Shown here in pieces: positions 55,558 through 63,952 of a stretch of 64,000 bases of DNA; within the stretch, counting starts at the first letter, position 1, and each line of letters begins with the position of its first letter. The stretch lies in the NCBI GenBank assembly GCA_964599655.1, contig CAZRGV010000013.1, forward strand, positions 8,042 to 72,041. The letters run 5' to 3'. Made by a program: the position numbers and the translations under genes. Under the pieces are notes generated by a model. It made no database searches, was not told the DNA's origin, and was given only the letters and a program-made list of their open reading frames with translations. This DNA comes from CAZRGV01 sp964599655. GTDB lineage: Bacteria > Planctomycetota > Planctomycetia > Isosphaerales > Isosphaeraceae.

Positions 55558-56550
55558 TCAAGGCGAGGTCAAATGGTCGAAGCCGCCTGGTTCCAGGGGC
55601 TCAATGACTCCGCGGTCTTTCTGGATCCGAAGCCCCGATTCGGCCGTGATGGTGCCCACAGGCACGAGCCGGACCCCTTCGGGGGGCCGGTCCAGGAGGC
55701 GCCGGGCGTCCTCGGGAGCCAGCACGGCGCAGAGTTCGAAGTCCTCTCCGTCGAACAAGGCGTGATCGATCGGTTCGCGGCCGTCCTGGGCGGAGAGGAT
55801 CGTCGCGTCGGGGTGGATGGGTAACGTCTTCGCGTCGAGCAAGGCGCCGAGGCCACCGCTCTCGTCGACGATGTGGCGCAGGTCCGAGGCCAGGCCGTCC
55901 GAGATGTCGATCAGGGCGTGAAGCCCCTTCCCCGCGGCCCTGTGGAGCGCCAGGGCCTCGGCTACCCTCGGCTCGGGCCGGAGGTGTCGGCCCAACACGC
56001 TGCCGCCGAGAGGTCCGGTCACAACGATGACGTCACCGGGCCGGGCTCCTGACCGCCGAACCGGTCCGAGCGCCGTGGCCTCTCCCAGCAGGGTTACGCA
56101 GATGACCAACGGGCCGTTCCAGGCGTTGGTGTCGCCGCCTGCCAGAACCACGCCGAACCGCTCCGCCACCTGGATCATGCCTTGGTGAAGCCGTTGCGCG
56201 ATCGTGACGGCTTGCTCCCTGGGCAAGGCCACCGCCACGAGCGCGGCCCTGGGCTCACCGGCCATCGCGGCGATGTCCGAGATGTTCACCGCCATCGCCT
56301 TGGAGCCCACGGCTTCAGGCCCATCGCGGTCGAGTTGAAAGTGGCGGCCGTCCATGAGCATGTCCGTCGTCGCCAGCAGCTCGACCCCGCGTTCGAACCG
56401 GAGCAAGGCGCAGTCGTCGCCAATTCCCAGCGCGACCCGCGCGCCGCTTGCCGACGATCGGGCCCGGATCCATTCGATCAGCCCGAACTCGCCCATCGGC
56501 CTCGACGGTGTCGCGGCGAGGTCATCGGGAACGTTTCGGGGGCCGGTCAT
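55558..56550 (-). CDS. thiL: Thiamine-monophosphate kinase
   Basis: A 330-residue kinase that phosphorylates thiamine monophosphate to the active diphosphate. Family motifs are MGEFGLIEWIRA, LGIGDDCALLRF (metal-binding aspartates), ATTDMLMDGRHFQLDRDGPE, AVNISDIAAMAGEP, VLAGGDTNAWNGPL, DISDGLASDLRHI and FDGEDFELCAVL. The ATG at 56550 overlaps the stop of glycerate kinase (ATGA), with AGGAAGG about 9 bases upstream, so translation is coupled. Confidence 0.94.
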   Translation of the reverse strand: MTGPRNVPDDLAATPSRPMGEFGLIEWIRARSSASGARVALGIGDDCALLRFERGVELLATTDMLMDGRHFQLDRDGPEAVGSKAMAVNISDIAAMAGEPRAALVAVALPREQAVTIAQRLHQGMIQVAERFGVVLAGGDTNAWNGPLVICVTLLGEATALGPVRRSGARPGDVIVVTGPLGGSVLGRHLRPEPRVAEALALHRAAGKGLHALIDISDGLASDLRHIVDESGGLGALLDAKTLPIHPDATILSAQDGREPIDHALFDGEDFELCAVLAPEDARRLLDRPPEGVRLVPVGTITAESGLRIQKDRGVIEPLEPGGFDHLTSP

Positions 56551-57722
56551 GAGCGTGACCTTCCTGGATCGCCGTCGGACTTCGCGGCCCGTCGACCCGC
56601 GAGGAACGTGCGAACGGCCTGTTCGGCGACGTGTTCGAGGAGGCGGGCCGCGTCCCGGATGGCCTCGTCGAGCGAGATGGGTCCAGGACAAATGCTGAAG
56701 TAGGCATCGATTCCCTCGTGGAGAACGGCTTCAGCCCCCGGACCGATTGTGCCGGCCAGGGCGAGCGTCGGCACGCCCAGCGAGCGGGCCAGTCGGGCCA
56801 CGCCGGCGGCCGTCTTGCCCGAGGCGGTTTGCTCGTCGAGCGACCCCTCGCCCGTCAGGCAAAGGACGGCCCCGTTGAGCCGATCGCCAAGGCCAACCGA
56901 TCGGATGACCAGATCAACGCCGCGCTCGAGCCTGCCGCCGGCGAAGGCGACCAGGCCGCCTCCCAGGCCCCCCGCGGCCCCCGCGCCGGGAAGGTCGGCG
57001 ATCGTCACCCCGAGGTCTCGCTCGACGATTCGGGCGAAATGGGCAAGGTTGTGGTCGAGCCGAGCGACCATCTCCGGCGTGGCCCCCTTCTGCGGACCGA
57101 AGACGGCCGAGGCGCCTCTCGGACCGCAGAGCGGGTTGTCCACGTCGCAGGCCACCGCCAGCTCGATCCGATCGAGGCGAGGATCTCGCCCGCTTGGGTC
57201 GATCCGATCGAGTCGTCCCAGGTCGCCGCCGCCAGGCTCCAGCTCCTGGCCCTGAGCGTCGAGAAGGCGGAACCCAAGCGCCTGGGCCAGTCCCGCGCCG
57301 GCGTCATTGGTGGCACTGCCGCCGATGCCGAGGATCACCCGGCTGGCGCCGGCATCCAGAGCGGCCCGAAGCAACTCGCCGGTTCCTCGGGTCGTGGTCC
57401 GCAAGGGGTTGCGGCGGTCGGCTGGCACGAGCACCAGGCCCGACGCGGCGGCCATTTCCAGGACCGCGGTCTGGCCGTCGCCGAGCAGGCCGAAGCGGGC
57501 CGCAACCGGTTCGCCGAGAGGCCCGGTCACCGTCGCCTCGCGGTGAATCCCGGATGTGGCCTTGACCAGGGCCTCAACCGTTCCCTCGCCCCCGTCGGCC
57601 ATGGGAACGAGGTCAACGTCCGCCTCGGGCCAGGCGCGGGCCAGCCCTCGAGCGATCGCGGTCGCGACCTCGGGGGCCGGTAAGCTCCCCTTGAACTTGT
57701 CCGGAGCGATGACCACCTTCAT
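56547..57722 (-). CDS. Glycerate kinase (GarK/GlxK family)
   Basis: A 391-residue kinase that phosphorylates D-glycerate, feeding it to glycolysis. Signatures are MKVVIAPDKFKGSLPAPEVA, VPMADGGEGTVEAL, GIGGSATNDAGAGLAQALG, DVDNPLCGPRGASAVFGPQK, GAGAAGGLGGGLVAF and CLTGEGSLDEQTASGKTAAG. The family gives 2-phosphoglycerate in the characterised members. ATG at 57722 is chosen because homology starts there; the frame extends 28 residues upstream. It overlaps thiL by 4 bases. A role in glyoxylate or sugar-acid salvage is possible. Confidence 0.93.
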   Translation of the reverse strand: MKVVIAPDKFKGSLPAPEVATAIARGLARAWPEADVDLVPMADGGEGTVEALVKATSGIHREATVTGPLGEPVAARFGLLGDGQTAVLEMAAASGLVLVPADRRNPLRTTTRGTGELLRAALDAGASRVILGIGGSATNDAGAGLAQALGFRLLDAQGQELEPGGGDLGRLDRIDPSGRDPRLDRIELAVACDVDNPLCGPRGASAVFGPQKGATPEMVARLDHNLAHFARIVERDLGVTIADLPGAGAAGGLGGGLVAFAGGRLERGVDLVIRSVGLGDRLNGAVLCLTGEGSLDEQTASGKTAAGVARLARSLGVPTLALAGTIGPGAEAVLHEGIDAYFSICPGPISLDEAIRDAARLLEHVAEQAVRTFLAGRRAAKSDGDPGRSRS

Positions 57723-57869
57723 CCGACTGCCACTCGATCGTGAACCGGAACCTGGACGTTCCGCAACGCGTGCGATGACGTCCTGGCCACGATACGGAAC
57801 CGGCAAGCGATCGAAAAGAGGCTGGCCGAGCCCGACTGATCGGCCGTGACGTCCTCGAGTTCGGCTCGA

Positions 57870-59279
57870 TCATCGCCTGACACCCGTCTGAGGCACCTCG
57901 GTGATGGTCAACTGCCCTTGAACGAATTCGTTGCGGCGGACCAGGTAATACTGCACCGACTGATTCTGCGCGACCTCGGGCTGTCGGAGAATGTAGAGGA
58001 TGTTATCCGGCCGGATGGTTTCCCAATCGCGATTGCCGACGTTCATGCCGACCAGGATATCCCCCTTCTGGATCAGCGCCCGAGCCGCTGGGCTACCCGG
58101 CGAGACCGCCTGCACGTAGAGCCCGCCACGGAAGCTCGTCGACACGACCTTCACGTAATCGCGCGAAACGGGCGTGATCTTCAGGCCAAGCAGGCGCCAG
58201 ATCGTGTCGCCGGAATCGGTGTTCTGGACCCGATCCACCGGCTGCGGCTCCAGAGGAAGCGTCTTTTCCTGACCGCTGCGGCGGACAAGCACCTCGGCAC
58301 GCTGGCCAGGCCGAACATCGAGCAAGCCTCGTTCGATGTCGAGCGGGGTCGTGACCTTGAGATCCCCGACGCGGACGACCTCGTCGCCCGGCTGGAATCC
58401 TGCGGACTCGGCCGGGCTGCCCGACTGGATGTCGGAAAGGACCACCGCGCGATGGTGCCCCCGGAAGATCTCACCGGCGACAAGCCCATGCCACGTCTGC
58501 GCGAGCCGACGAGTGCTCATCAGATCAACCGTGGCTTTCTTGACGTCGTCGATCGGCAAGGCGAATCCGATCCCCTGCGCTCCCGAGCGGACCGCCACGT
58601 TGATCCCGACAAGTTCGCCGTCGATGTTGATCAGCGGGCCCCCCGAATTTCCAGGGTTGATGCACGCGTCGGTCTGGATCAAGTTGTGGTAGACCTGGTC
58701 GTCGGACAGGGTCACGTTTCGCCCAAGGGCGCTGATGATGCCAACCGACGTCGTATTCTCGTAGCCAAAGGCGTTTCCGATGGTGATGACCGTCTCGCCG
58801 ATCATCAGGTCCGACGACGAGCCCATGGTGATGGCCGGCAACGGGCGGCCCGCCTCCACTTTGAGCAGGGCGATATCCATCGCCGGATCTTGCTGAAGCA
58901 GCCTCGCCGAGTACACCGAGCCATCGAACAGATGGACTTCGATTCCCTGAACTTTGTCGACGACGTGCTGGTTGGTCAGGATGTAGCCTCTGCTGTCGAT
59001 GATGACCCCGGTTCCCATGCCGCTCACCCTCGGCCGCTGCGCCTCTTCCGGGGAGAACGGCCAGCGGCTCGTCGACGCCGCCTTCTTCTCGCTGGAGATG
59101 CTCACCACGCTCGGCTGGGCCTTCTGGATCGCCACGACGAGAGGGGTTCGCCGCTCGGCCAAGCCACCCAACGCCCAGGGCGGTCGCAGCGCGCAGAACA
59201 CCAAGAGACCGACGACCACCAGGATCCATCGCATGCACACCCGTGTCTTCCACGTCAGGGGCACGGTGGGTGTCTTCAT
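57870..59279 (-). CDS. HtrA/DegP-type serine protease with PDZ domains
   Basis: A 469-residue membrane-anchored protease. One hydrophobic helix is at about 18-40 (WILVVVGLLVFCAL). The trypsin-like domain has H105 (TNQHVVDKV), D135 (PAMDIALLK) and S212 (INPGNSGGPLINIDGELV). A first PDZ domain at about 270-345 (IQSGSPAESAGFQPGDEVVR) and a second region at about 370-450 (VSPGSPAARALIQKGDILVG) follow. GGAG is 8 bases before ATG 59279. It probably degrades or refolds damaged proteins in the periplasm. It ends 147 bases upstream of the glycerate kinase start. Confidence 0.93.
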   Translation of the reverse strand: MKTPTVPLTWKTRVCMRWILVVVGLLVFCALRPPWALGGLAERRTPLVVAIQKAQPSVVSISSEKKAASTSRWPFSPEEAQRPRVSGMGTGVIIDSRGYILTNQHVVDKVQGIEVHLFDGSVYSARLLQQDPAMDIALLKVEAGRPLPAITMGSSSDLMIGETVITIGNAFGYENTTSVGIISALGRNVTLSDDQVYHNLIQTDACINPGNSGGPLINIDGELVGINVAVRSGAQGIGFALPIDDVKKATVDLMSTRRLAQTWHGLVAGEIFRGHHRAVVLSDIQSGSPAESAGFQPGDEVVRVGDLKVTTPLDIERGLLDVRPGQRAEVLVRRSGQEKTLPLEPQPVDRVQNTDSGDTIWRLLGLKITPVSRDYVKVVSTSFRGGLYVQAVSPGSPAARALIQKGDILVGMNVGNRDWETIRPDNILYILRQPEVAQNQSVQYYLVRRNEFVQGQLTITEVPQTGVRR

Positions 59280-59775
59280 CGGGCAGTCTCCAGGCCTGGG
59301 CCAGCCACTCGCGAGAGTCCCCAGCCGGACTCCGCCGCCAGCCTCCGACCTGGTTTGGATCGGTTCACCCCAAATTCCGTCTTGAACGCCAATGGCCAAA
59401 AGCTACCCATCTTGACTGATTTTCCTCATCACCGACAAAGCTTACCTAGTTTCGCGAATAGGGTCCGGCCTCGATCGCCCGGACCTTGAGGATTCGGGGC
59501 CTCCGTTCGTGGTCGTGCCGAGGCCCTTGACAGGGTCTTAGGACGCCTGGAAACGCGTAGGAATAACGGCGCAAGTCAAAATTCTAAAAAGGTTTCCGTC
59601 GTTTTAATTCTCGGTTGGACCCGGTGAGTTCGACCGGAACCCGAGCGACCTTCACGCGGCTCTTGCATCGGGGCTCCCCCCGACGGGTTTCCTCCGGTAA
59701 ACTGTACGGGTGAAGAGGGCCGCTTGGACGCGGTCAGGATTGCCGGTTCGCTTCGTTTCGGTTCGGGTCATAGGA
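59280..59775. other. Divergent intergenic region, no gene seen
   Basis: This 496-base region lies between htrA (minus) and the SDR gene (plus). TTGACA at 59527-59532 has no acceptable -10 at 16-18 bases. ATCGGGG and CCCCGA form a short hairpin near 59665-59685. The stretch 59575-59615 is AT-rich for this genome. It should hold promoters for both sides, but I cannot fix them. Confidence 0.4.
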
Positions 59776-60549
59776 ATGGCCGTGTCGTCTCAACCTCTTG
59801 CGCTTTCTGGCCTTCGAGCCGCCGTGCTCGGTTCGACCTCCGGCATCGGCCGGGCGGTGGCTCTGTCCCTCGCCGAGGGTGGAGCCTCCGTGATCGTGCA
59901 CGGCCGTACCTCACGCCAGGCCGCGGAGGACGTGGCCGCCGAATGCCGCCGACGGGGAGGGCAGGCCGAGATCCTCATGGCCGATCTGGCCGATCGCGAC
60001 GCGGGCGACCGACTGCTCGAACAGGCCTGGACGCTCTGGGGCGGGTTGGACGCCTGGTTGCATCTCGCCGGCGCCGACACCTTGACCGGTTCCTCCGCGA
60101 GACTGCCCTTCGAGGCCAAGCTCGACCTGCTCTGGTCGGTCGACGTGGTTGCCACGATGCGGCTCTGTCGAGAGGTCGGCCGCCGCATGAAAGAGCAGGG
60201 CCACGGCACGATCGTCACGATGGGCTGGGACCAGGCGGAAACGGGTATGGAGGGCGATTCCGGCGAGCTCTTCGCCGCGACCAAGGGGGCCATCATGGCC
60301 TTCACTCGGAGCCTCGCCCTGAGCCTATCGCCCCAAGTTCGCGTCAACGCCGTCGCCCCCGGCTGGATCCGAACCGCCTGGGGAGAGACCGCCTCCGACG
60401 TCTGGCAAGAGCGAGTTCGCCGCGAGACCCCCCTGGACCGCTGGGGTACTCCCGAGGATGTCGCTCGAGTCGCTCGCTTTCTCGTCGGCCCCGACGCTGC
60501 CTTTCTGACCGGTCAAATCCTGCGCGTCAATGGCGGTGCCGTGCGATGA
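59776..60549 (+). CDS. SDR-fold protein lacking the catalytic tyrosine
   Basis: A 257-residue short-chain dehydrogenase fold. The nucleotide loop is GSTSGIGRAVALSLAEGGAS (19-38), the LHLAGA replaces the usual NNAG, and the C-terminal PGWIRTAWGE and TGQILRVNGG are typical. At the Y-x3-K site the sequence is F166-A-A-T-K170, so Phe replaces Tyr. The preceding strand reads GTIVTMGWD, without the usual serine. It probably binds NAD(P) but may not catalyse a standard reduction. ATG at 59776 is preferred over GTG 59710. It lies 119 bases upstream of H4MPT-type genes and could share their pathway. Confidence 0.87.
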   Translation: MAVSSQPLALSGLRAAVLGSTSGIGRAVALSLAEGGASVIVHGRTSRQAAEDVAAECRRRGGQAEILMADLADRDAGDRLLEQAWTLWGGLDAWLHLAGADTLTGSSARLPFEAKLDLLWSVDVVATMRLCREVGRRMKEQGHGTIVTMGWDQAETGMEGDSGELFAATKGAIMAFTRSLALSLSPQVRVNAVAPGWIRTAWGETASDVWQERVRRETPLDRWGTPEDVARVARFLVGPDAAFLTGQILRVNGGAVR

Positions 60550-60668
60550 ACGAAACCTCGCGAAGATGTGCCGATGGATGGGATTGCATTCCAGGTGATT
60601 GAGTCAACCGACCGGTACGGGATGTAGAGCCGCCCGGCTGAGACCATTCGGAAGGGTCGCAACTCATC

Positions 60669-62081
60669 GTGGAACCCACGGGAACCTCCGCTGCTCCTCG
60701 CATTCTGTTCGTGACCGGCCGCCTGGCCGAGTTCGCGCTACGGAAGGTGCTCGACGACCTCGCGCCGAGAGCGGGGTTTTACCCCGAGGTGGCGGTCCTG
60801 CCGATCTCCGTGGCGGCCCTGATGCCGCCAAGGTGGGTCGGCCGCCACCTGGAAATCCCACCGAACATCGACCGGGTCATCCTGCCCGGCCATTGCAAAG
60901 GGGACCTGTCCCCGGTGCTCGAACAGGCAAGGGGCATTCCGGTCGAACTGGGTCCGGAAGATCTCCGCGACTTGCCTCGTCACTTCGGTCAGGCCGACGC
61001 CCATCAGGAAGACTACGGCGCGTTCGACATCGAGATCCTCGCCGAGATCAACCACGCCCCTCGATTGAGCCTCACGGAGATCCTCGCGATGGCCGAACGC
61101 TTTCGCGACGAAGGAGCCGACCGGATCGATCTGGGCTGCGACCCCGGCGGCCCCTGGCAAGGCGTGGCCCAGGCGGTTACCGCGCTTCGAGAGGCCGGTC
61201 ATCGCGTCTCGATCGACACGTTCGACCCGGTGGAAGCCCGAGACGCCATCCGGGCCGGGGCCGACCTCGTCTTGAGCGTCCAGAAAACCAACCGGGAACA
61301 GGCCGCCGACTGGGGCGTCGAGGTCGTCGCGATCCCCGACCAGCCCGGAACGCTCGACGGTCTCGACGAAACAATCAACGTTCTCAATCGCCGAGGTGTT
61401 CCCTTCCGCATCGACCCGATTCTCGAACCCATCGGTTTCGGTTTCGCGGCCTCGCTCGGCCGCTACCTCGAGGTTCGAAAGCGTTATCCCGACGCGGCGA
61501 TGATGATGGGTATCGGCAACCTGACCGAGCTGACGGATGTCGACTCGTCGGGCGTGAACATGCTTCTCATCGGCTTCTGCCAGGAACTCGGTGTCCAGAG
61601 CGTCCTGACAACGGCCGTGATTAACTGGGCCCGGTCCTCGGTGCGAGAGATCGACCTGGCCCGACGGCTTTCCTACCACGCGGTGCGGTTTCACACGCTC
61701 CCCAAACACCTCGAACCGCGACTGATCATGCTCCGCGACCCGAAGGTGGACCACTTCGGCCCTGAGTACCTCTCCGAGCTCGCCCGCCGGATCAAGGATC
61801 CGAACTGGCGAATCTTCGCCGAGGACGGAACCCTCTACGCCATCAACGGCAGTCACTTCCTGACCGACACCGACCCATTCCGTCTCTTCGAAAAGATGAG
61901 TGTCGACGACCCCTCGCACGCCTTCTACCTTGGATATGAACTGATGAAGGCTCAGACCGCGCTCACCTTGAGCAAATCCTACCGGCAAGACCAATCGCTC
62001 GACTGGGGCTTCCTCACCGTGCCGGAGGCGAGCCACCGAGCACGGTCGAAGCCAGAGGCGGATTTCGGCACAAACGGATAA
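60669..62081 (+). CDS. Dihydropteroate synthase-like protein of the H4MPT pathway (DUF6513 type)
   Basis: A 470-residue protein with an N-terminal alpha/beta part (ILFVTGRLAEFALRKVLDDL) and a TIM-barrel related to dihydropteroate synthase (YGAFDIEILAEINHAPRLSL; GADRIDLGCDPGGPWQGVAQ; VSIDTFDPVEARDAIRAGAD; GIGNLTELTDVDSSGVNMLL). Such proteins accompany archaeal-type C1 genes in methylotrophs and planctomycetes, and are thought to join the pterin and arylamine parts of methanopterin-like cofactors. GTG at 60669 with GGAAGGG upstream. Downstream lie DUF447 and beta-RFAP synthase genes, which supports the pathway. The exact reaction is not certain. Confidence 0.87.
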   Translation: MEPTGTSAAPRILFVTGRLAEFALRKVLDDLAPRAGFYPEVAVLPISVAALMPPRWVGRHLEIPPNIDRVILPGHCKGDLSPVLEQARGIPVELGPEDLRDLPRHFGQADAHQEDYGAFDIEILAEINHAPRLSLTEILAMAERFRDEGADRIDLGCDPGGPWQGVAQAVTALREAGHRVSIDTFDPVEARDAIRAGADLVLSVQKTNREQAADWGVEVVAIPDQPGTLDGLDETINVLNRRGVPFRIDPILEPIGFGFAASLGRYLEVRKRYPDAAMMMGIGNLTELTDVDSSGVNMLLIGFCQELGVQSVLTTAVINWARSSVREIDLARRLSYHAVRFHTLPKHLEPRLIMLRDPKVDHFGPEYLSELARRIKDPNWRIFAEDGTLYAINGSHFLTDTDPFRLFEKMSVDDPSHAFYLGYELMKAQTALTLSKSYRQDQSLDWGFLTVPEASHRARSKPEADFGTNG

Positions 62082-62169
62082 GAGTACAAAATGCCAGAGA
62101 ATTCCGATAATTGAATTTGGTGCAACGTCTATAGCTCATGGTGATTCCCTCGACAAGAGTGCCTCGATC

Positions 62170-62766
62170 GTGATACTTGAAGGGATTGTGACCACTCTGG
62201 ACGTGGAAGATCGCCTGAACGTGGCGCCGATGGGCCCACGGGTCGAGCCCGAAATGCGGCGGTTCGTGTTGAGGCCCTACAGAACTTCGACCACCTACCG
62301 CAACCTGAAGGCGACCGGCGAGGGGGTCTTGCACGTGACCGACGATGTCCTGTTGCTCGCCAGGACGGCGATCGGCCTTGAGCCGCAGGCTAGGACGCGC
62401 CCCGCCGAGTTCGTGCGAGGTCGGATTCTCACGGAGGCATGCCGCTATTACGAATTCCGCGTCACCTCGATCGACGATCGCGAGGACCGCACAACGATCG
62501 AGGCGACGACACTCGCCGAGGGCCGGCTCCGTGATTTCTTCGGCCTGAACCGCGCCAAGCATGCGGTGGTCGAGGCGGCCATCCTCGCCACCAGAACCAA
62601 CGTCATCCCCTTGCCGGAGATCCTCGACCAGTTCCGAGCACTCGGGATTCTCGTCGAGAAAACCGGCGGAGAGGCCGAACGGACCGCTTTTGCGTTGTTG
62701 ACGGAACATGTTCGAGCCGTCGCGACCGCGCAGGGTATCGAACAAACCATCGAGAAAACGAACTAA
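62170..62766 (+). CDS. DUF447 family protein
   Basis: A 198-residue protein. MILEGIVTTLDVEDRLNVAP opens it, with GPRVEPEMRRFVLRPYRTST and TYRNLKATGEGVLHVTDDVL next, which is the split-barrel flavin-binding-like core of DUF447. The C-terminal half is helical. DUF447 genes occur almost always with H4MPT C1 genes in bacteria and archaea, but the biochemical role is not settled. GTG at 62170. The beta-RFAP-synthase-like gene starts 10 bases after its stop, so the two are one operon. Confidence 0.88.
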   Translation: MILEGIVTTLDVEDRLNVAPMGPRVEPEMRRFVLRPYRTSTTYRNLKATGEGVLHVTDDVLLLARTAIGLEPQARTRPAEFVRGRILTEACRYYEFRVTSIDDREDRTTIEATTLAEGRLRDFFGLNRAKHAVVEAAILATRTNVIPLPEILDQFRALGILVEKTGGEAERTAFALLTEHVRAVATAQGIEQTIEKTN

Positions 62767-62776
62767 TATTGTCTTC

Positions 62777-63751
62777 ATGCGCATTCGACTAACAGCCCCG
62801 AGCCGTCTTCATTTCGGCCTGCTCGCTCATGGGCCGGAGGCCCCCCGACAGTTCGGTGGCGTGGGACTGATGATCGAGCAGCCTGGGCTGGAGATCTCGG
62901 CCGAGCCCTCGACCGACTGGCGTGCCCAGGGCCCGCTGGCCGATCGTGCGCTTCAGGTGGCTCGTCGGGTCGTGGGGCGATTGGGAGAGCCGAACCCCAA
63001 CGCGGTTCGGCAATCGCTTCGGCTTCGAATTCATCGCGCTCCGCCCGAGCATGTGGGTCTGGGAACCGGCACGCAGCTCAGCCTGGCGATCGCCCGTGTG
63101 CTCGCCGAGCACTGGGGACGTCCCGACGTTTCGGTTCCGACACTGGCCGAGTGGACGGATCGCGGCCGGCGATCGGGAATTGGTCTCCACGGATTTGCCC
63201 ATGGTGGCCTGATCGTTGATGGTGGTCGGGGCCCGACGGGTGGCGTGCCACCCTTGCTTGCCAGGCTCGAATGGCCAGAGCCCTGGTCGGTTCTGGTCGT
63301 TATCCCGACCGTTCCCCCCGGCCTGCACGGACCCGACGAGGCTCAGGCATTCCAGGCGCTTCCTCCGATCCCCGATGCCGTCACCGACCGCCTCGCGAGG
63401 CTCGTCCTTCTGGGGCTTCTGCCAGCCGTTCTCGAAGACGATCTTCCCACGTTCGGCGATGCCCTGACCGAGCTACAACGCAGGGTCGGCGAGTGCTTCT
63501 CCCCGGCTCAAGGAGGACTCTACGCGAGCCGGGAACTCGAAGCCGTGGCGGACGCGATGCGATCGGCCGGGCTGGTCGGTGTGGGGCAGAGTTCCTGGGG
63601 ACCCACCCTCTACGGTTTCAGTCGGTCCGAGCCCGACCACCGAGCCCAGATTCTTCAGTCGATCGCGAATCGATTCAGGCTCGATGCGACAACCGCGTTC
63701 TGGACACGTCCATGTTCCCGAGGCGCGATCCTGCAACGCACGGATGATTAA
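62777..63751 (+). CDS. Beta-ribofuranosylaminobenzene 5'-phosphate synthase-like (GHMP superfamily)
   Basis: A 324-residue GHMP-fold enzyme. RLTAPSRLHFGLLAHGPEAP opens it, the glycine-rich loop is HVGLGTGTQLSLAIARVLAE (92-111), and RSGIGLHGFAHGGLIVDGGR and VGVGQSSWGPTLYG follow. These match beta-RFAP synthase, which condenses p-aminobenzoate (or a relative) with PRPP, releasing CO2, as the first committed step of methanopterin synthesis. The ATG at 62777 begins the conserved sequence. It closes the DUF6513-DUF447 group. No other C1 enzyme genes (fhc, mch, mtd, fae) are in this window. Confidence 0.9.
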   Translation: MRIRLTAPSRLHFGLLAHGPEAPRQFGGVGLMIEQPGLEISAEPSTDWRAQGPLADRALQVARRVVGRLGEPNPNAVRQSLRLRIHRAPPEHVGLGTGTQLSLAIARVLAEHWGRPDVSVPTLAEWTDRGRRSGIGLHGFAHGGLIVDGGRGPTGGVPPLLARLEWPEPWSVLVVIPTVPPGLHGPDEAQAFQALPPIPDAVTDRLARLVLLGLLPAVLEDDLPTFGDALTELQRRVGECFSPAQGGLYASRELEAVADAMRSAGLVGVGQSSWGPTLYGFSRSEPDHRAQILQSIANRFRLDATTAFWTRPCSRGAILQRTDD

Positions 63752-63952
63752 CAGAATCGCTCTATTATTAACGAATATCAAGCAAATACTAATATGTTGT
63801 CAAAGCTTGTGAGCACAAGACCAAACCTCATGCCGAGCGCCCGGACGATCCAATGCAAGGCAAGCTAGCGCAAGCATGGAGTCGTCTGGCGCGAAGTCCG
63901 GTTTCTCACGGCATCCCAGGGTCAAAAACGGAACAGCGACGAGCAACGCGCG
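63752..63952. other. AT-richer intergenic region with two hairpins
   Basis: 63755-63805 is markedly AT-rich for this genome. CTTGT (63807-63811) pairs with ACAAG (63816-63820). An imperfect long hairpin spans 63838-63893: GCGCC with GGCGC, GGACGA with TCGTCT, TCCA with TGGA and TGC with GCA, around a 17-base loop. No open frame fits. It could be a non-coding RNA, a 3'-end structure or a REP-like element. Confidence 0.4.

Noticed and set aside
59527..59532. TTGACA as a promoter for the SDR gene
   Set aside because: No acceptable -10 hexamer lies 16-18 bases downstream.
62111..62135. TTGAAT and TATAGC upstream of the DUF447 gene
   Set aside because: The spacer is only 13 bases, too short for a sigma-70 promoter.
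63780..63804. Minus-strand TTGACA with TGATAT 17 bases on, an antisense promoter into the beta-RFAP gene
   Set aside because: The -10 matches only three of six positions and the region is AT-rich, so chance is likely.
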